Positions 5,571 through 8,092 of a stretch of DNA of 8,092 nucleotides are shown here, piece by piece. The position numbers and the translations under genes were made by a program. Below the pieces are notes generated by a model that saw only the letters and a program-made list of their open reading frames with translations, did not search any database and had not been told where the DNA came from. The stretch covers positions 1 to 8,092 of the forward strand of contig QIKU01000169.1 of NCBI GenBank assembly GCA_003232015.1, read 5' to 3'. How positions within the stretch are numbered: the first letter of the stretch is position 1; the number at the start of each line of letters is the position of its first letter. Origin of the DNA: Gammaproteobacteria bacterium (GTDB taxonomy: Bacteria; Pseudomonadota; Gammaproteobacteria; UBA6429).

Positions 5571-5586
5571 CTAGCCCACAGGCTAG
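5571..5586. repeat. Small perfect hairpin upstream of Fic operators
   Basis: CTAGCC and GGCTAG are perfect inverted copies around CACA. On the plus strand TTTT follows, but no plus-strand gene ends here, so it is not a convincing terminator. It lies between the BRO-like relic and the operator modules. Confidence 0.5.
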
Positions 5587-5629
5587 TTTTGGGTAAAATC
5601 GGAGCTACACGCCACGCTTTTTCTACATA

Positions 5630-5686
5630 TTCGTTATACCCCTGACGAAATGGGTATTTTCCAAATAAGCTCATGTCCGTTTTCAT
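5630..5686 (-). pseudogene. Relic of a BRO-type antirepressor 5' end
   Basis: The 19 codons MKTDMSLFGKYPFRQGYNE align with METDMTLFEDYPIRRVYDE of the BRO gene, with 11 identities and no gaps. The preceding GGGGGTATTCAA equals its ribosome-site context. After these codons the similarity stops and the sequence runs through the Fic promoter. The frame stays open into Fic, so a 447-aa fusion is possible on paper, but the segment between (about 5456-5629) reads as noncoding regulatory DNA. Confidence 0.65.
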
Positions 5687-5700
5687 TTGAATACCCCCCG
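5673..5700 (-). repeat. Shared start-site repeat, copy upstream of Fic
   Basis: On the minus strand this reads GGGGGGTATTCAA followed by ATGAAAACGGACAT. It is the most diverged of the three copies and opens the BRO-like relic. Confidence 0.65.
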
Positions 5701-5787
5701 CTCGTAGATTTAAACTAATGAAAAACGTTAATCCCGATAATTCTCACACACCCACTTCCTCATTTCGCGAGGTTGCAAAACAAATTT

Positions 5788-7551
5788 CTACAACTTTTCT
5801 ATTTTCTTGATAAGGTTTCGTTTTTGTTTGTAATCCATACGTAATTGTTCGATATAGTCTTTAAACTGGCTTTGTTGTTTAAGTTTTCGCATCAACTTTT
5901 TGATTGTTTTCAGCATGTCTGCGGCGCGGTCGTAGGCTTTGTTGTTGGTCAGTTTGATGATGTCACCGATACGATTCTGGTAGATTGTTAATGCTTCAGC
6001 CGGGTAGGGTTTTTCACAGGCTTTGGCCAGTACAAGCCACAAGTGCTCGGTACAACCACCGGTTTGTGCTTCGTGCAGCGCCTTGTCGAACTCTTTTTCC
6101 CACAGGTATATTTCAACCAACAAGGAATGACCGCCAGCCCCCCATTGCCAATGATTTTGTTTTTTGTTATTGAGTTTTGGCAGGTAGTCTTTACGTAACC
6201 AGTGCAGTGCCTTTTCCCGCCAATGTGGCCAGCTTTTTTCCCTGGCAGCACAAGCCTTTAACTGTTGATAATTTTGCAGATGGGGTTGCCGAACTAATCC
6301 CTGCCAGGCCAACTGGATTGCTTTATCGTGCTGTTTTCTTCTTTGGTATTCGGCAATGAGGAAATCAACCAGGAGATAATTCGGTTCATTCTTAAATGCC
6401 TTGAGTCCTTTTTCTGCCCATTGCAGTGCTTCGTCATAACGCTTTGCTTTTTTATAAACTTCCGCTATTTCAGAATAATGATATGCAGAACTTAAATCAC
6501 GTTTTTTAATAGCAATGAGTGCATCAATATCATCTTCCATTTCAGTAAGTTGCTGCATAATTCGGGTGATATTATAATCATCGCTATCAAAATCATTGCG
6601 CTGGTCAATATTTTTATGTGTGACTTTCTGCCAGTGTTTTTCTGCCAATGTTTTAAATTGTTCCAGCCCCGACTTGCCTAATACCTTTTCATAATTCCTG
6701 AAATCTATCAGGCTCCAGCCATCCTTTATTTGTAAATTAAATAATGATTTGGCCAGTTGCTTTTTGTCTGGCTGACTGTCGTGGCAGGCCTGGTAGTGAT
6801 AATCTGAAAATTCACTAAGGACACCACCAAAGCCACCGTTAGAATCATCTACATTATTGTAGGCGGTAAAACCAAGGCGTAGTGCATAGGCACTTAATTC
6901 AATAACCTTTTCAAAGTGCTTTTGTTTGTAGAGTTGTTCAATGAGCTCACAAACCGGCTCAACTTTTTGAAGGTAGTGATACATGCCACGATAGTCGACG
7001 AAACCCCGTGTCTGTATTGTCTTGCGAATAAATGCCTTATGCTCGGCTAAATCCAGCTCACTGGTGGGTGAATTTACCAGCGCTTTTGCGAAGAGGGTAT
7101 TGCGAAAAACAGCATCATCACCTGCTTGTTCAATAATGGTATTAATGAGTTGCTTCTTATCCAGAGTGGCAAGGTAACCGTGCAAAGTTTCAAAAATATC
7201 CGGCTTTTTGATTTTTCTGGTTTCCCCTTTGGCTGGCGAACCAGCTACATCTTGTTGCTCCTGCAACCATGCAAGGCCCGTTGCGACCAGGTGTTTGCAA
7301 AACAAACCATTCTGCCCCACAGGACAATTACAGATATAATCCAGCTCATCATGGTAAGCCTGAATTTTAACTTTGTAATTATGCGTGCCTGCTACGGTTG
7401 CCTTGATAGTACCACGCAATTCCACGATGTCTTCTACTGCACCTGCGGCACAATAGCCTTCCCCTCGCTCGAAGAATTTATCCCCAGCAATATTGAGCAT
7501 ATTGCCTGCCGTGAGCAGTTCGTTTAAATTGGATTTAATCTTCTTGTTCAT
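5788..7551 (-). CDS. SWIM zinc-finger protein with TPR-like helical repeats
   Basis: The 587-aa protein has a SWIM zinc finger near its N-terminus: C74-x-C76-x8-C85-x-H87 in ICNCPVGQNGLFCKHLVATGLAWL, preceded by the usual strand region (VELRGTIKATVAG). The remainder is largely helical. Residues about 355-425 look like two or three TPR-type helix pairs (AEVYKKAKRYDEALQWAEKGLKAF, then HDKAIQLAWQGLVRQP). SWIM domains bind DNA or proteins; this long SWIM-plus-helical type is widespread in bacteria and has no settled function. There is no signal peptide or catalytic motif that I can see. It begins 15 bases after the WYL gene, so the two are one operon, with only a weak ribosome site (AAAGAATATGATAA). 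No good terminator follows in the 100 bases before the next feature. Confidence 0.85.
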   Translation of the reverse strand: MNKKIKSNLNELLTAGNMLNIAGDKFFERGEGYCAAGAVEDIVELRGTIKATVAGTHNYKVKIQAYHDELDYICNCPVGQNGLFCKHLVATGLAWLQEQQDVAGSPAKGETRKIKKPDIFETLHGYLATLDKKQLINTIIEQAGDDAVFRNTLFAKALVNSPTSELDLAEHKAFIRKTIQTRGFVDYRGMYHYLQKVEPVCELIEQLYKQKHFEKVIELSAYALRLGFTAYNNVDDSNGGFGGVLSEFSDYHYQACHDSQPDKKQLAKSLFNLQIKDGWSLIDFRNYEKVLGKSGLEQFKTLAEKHWQKVTHKNIDQRNDFDSDDYNITRIMQQLTEMEDDIDALIAIKKRDLSSAYHYSEIAEVYKKAKRYDEALQWAEKGLKAFKNEPNYLLVDFLIAEYQRRKQHDKAIQLAWQGLVRQPHLQNYQQLKACAAREKSWPHWREKALHWLRKDYLPKLNNKKQNHWQWGAGGHSLLVEIYLWEKEFDKALHEAQTGGCTEHLWLVLAKACEKPYPAEALTIYQNRIGDIIKLTNNKAYDRAADMLKTIKKLMRKLKQQSQFKDYIEQLRMDYKQKRNLIKKIEKL

Positions 7552-7566
7552 TTTTTATCATATTCT

Positions 7567-8092
7567 TTATTTCGCTTGAGTTTCGTAGTTTATTATTGCT
7601 TGTTGTAGTTGCTGCTGAATTTGCTGCCTTAATGACTCTGGCTTTAACACTTCCACATCAGCACCATATTTTAATATATCCATAACAAGCTCTCGCGCAT
7701 CACGATAAGGAATTTGCAGTTCATAGCTATTATCAATATTAAATTGCCCCTTCTGCTCCGGGTGCCATTGTTCTTCTGCAATCCATTTTGCAATTCGCTG
7801 GTTAAATTTTAAAACAGCGAGCTTATTGGGCTTACCACTAAAAATGCCATAGGCTGAGGCATAGTGCTCTTTTAATATCGTTGCATCTATTTCTAATGCC
7901 GCAACATTTTCCATGCGGCTATATTCAATTCTGTCTACAGAAAAAGTACGTAGTTGTTCCCGAAGATGGCACCATGCATCAACATACCAGTTATCTCGGT
8001 AATGAACTAAGCGTTGAGGCGAGAGTGTTCGTTCTGTTGATTTATTTCTATCACGGCCTGAGTATTTTATATTTAATTGTTTACGCATGAGT
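7567..8092 (-). CDS. WYL-domain transcriptional regulator, C-terminal part (truncated by window edge)
   Basis: The visible part is about 174 codons, and the frame is still open at the window edge, so the N-terminal helix-turn-helix is probably outside. Counting from the ATG at 8088, the WYL core is RTLSPQRLVHYRDNWYVDAWC (residues 20-40), followed by LREQLRTFSVDRIE. After it come the typical RFNxxxAxWIxEEQWHP-like block (here FNQRIAKWIAEEQWHPEQ) and a final region with ELVMDILKYGADVEVLKPESLR. WYL regulators sense nucleic acid or nucleotide-like ligands and often control defence and CRISPR-Cas genes; the target here is unknown. The SWIM gene follows after 15 bases, and the two are commonly neighbours (recall). 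Confidence 0.88.
   Translation of the reverse strand, partial: LMRKQLNIKYSGRDRNKSTERTLSPQRLVHYRDNWYVDAWCHLREQLRTFSVDRIEYSRMENVAALEIDATILKEHYASAYGIFSGKPNKLAVLKFNQRIAKWIAEEQWHPEQKGQFNIDNSYELQIPYRDARELVMDILKYGADVEVLKPESLRQQIQQQLQQAIINYETQAK

Noticed and set aside
5571..5590. Hairpin plus TTTT as a terminator
   Set aside because: The stem is only six pairs, the T run is short, and no plus-strand gene ends there; on the minus strand it would lie within the Fic upstream region.
5988..6251. Small minus-strand frame inside the SWIM gene
   Set aside because: Out-of-frame shadow of a long, clearly coding gene.
1..8092. CRISPR array
   Set aside because: I looked for type I-F-like repeats (beginning GTTCACTGCC) and for any regularly spaced 28-37 base repeats; none were seen. 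The only regular repeat is the two-copy 55-base operator module before Fic.

Overview
The window looks like part of a gammaproteobacterial chromosome. It has moderately AT-rich coding sequence, and the type I-F Cas1 and Cas2/3 sequences belong to a CRISPR subtype centred on Gammaproteobacteria. I cannot name the genus. Every gene I can support lies on the minus strand, so the locus reads from high to low coordinates. It is an interrupted, rearranged type I-F CRISPR adaptation operon inside an accessory or defence-type island.

Layout in reading direction. (1) 8092-7567: a WYL-domain regulator cut by the window edge, followed by 7551-5788, a SWIM zinc-finger protein with TPR-like helices. (2) 5686-4343: a Fic-family AMP-transferase gene of the DUF4172 type. 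It has two tandem operator-like modules just upstream, preceded by a short relic of a BRO-type antirepressor 5' end. (3) 4346-4296: a 16-codon relic of the cas2/3 start, coupled to an unrecognised 135-aa gene (4299-3892). (4) 3873-2911: an intact type I-F cas1. (5) 2866-424: accessory sequence where cas2/3 would normally follow directly. It holds a short RhuM-like gene, a DUF4258 / YgiT-type zinc-finger toxin-antitoxin pair, a frameshifted cas4 N-terminal relic, a KilA-N gene and a BRO/DinD-like antirepressor gene. (6) 424-1: the 5' end of cas2/3, running off the window before its HD nuclease motif. This last gene is open to the edge and easily missed, because neither its stop codon nor its helicase is in view.

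The main point is that cas1 and cas2/3, normally adjacent in type I-F, are separated by about 2.5 kb of co-oriented, mostly overlapping accessory genes. The order 'BRO 5' end ... cas2/3 5' end' occurs twice. The complete copy is at 1323-1. A hollowed-out copy, with a Fic cassette in place of the BRO body, is at 5686-4296. This suggests an old tandem duplication of the operon followed by replacement and decay. A decayed cas4, not part of type I-F, points to past exchange with another CRISPR-Cas subtype. Stop/start overlaps at both cas2/3 starts suggest that translation of cas2/3 has been kept coupled to whichever gene sits upstream.

No CRISPR array, tRNA or rRNA gene, or transposase was seen. 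No stretch over 300 bases lacks a gene or relic. The largest gap between intact genes, about 1677-1939, holds the cas4 relic.
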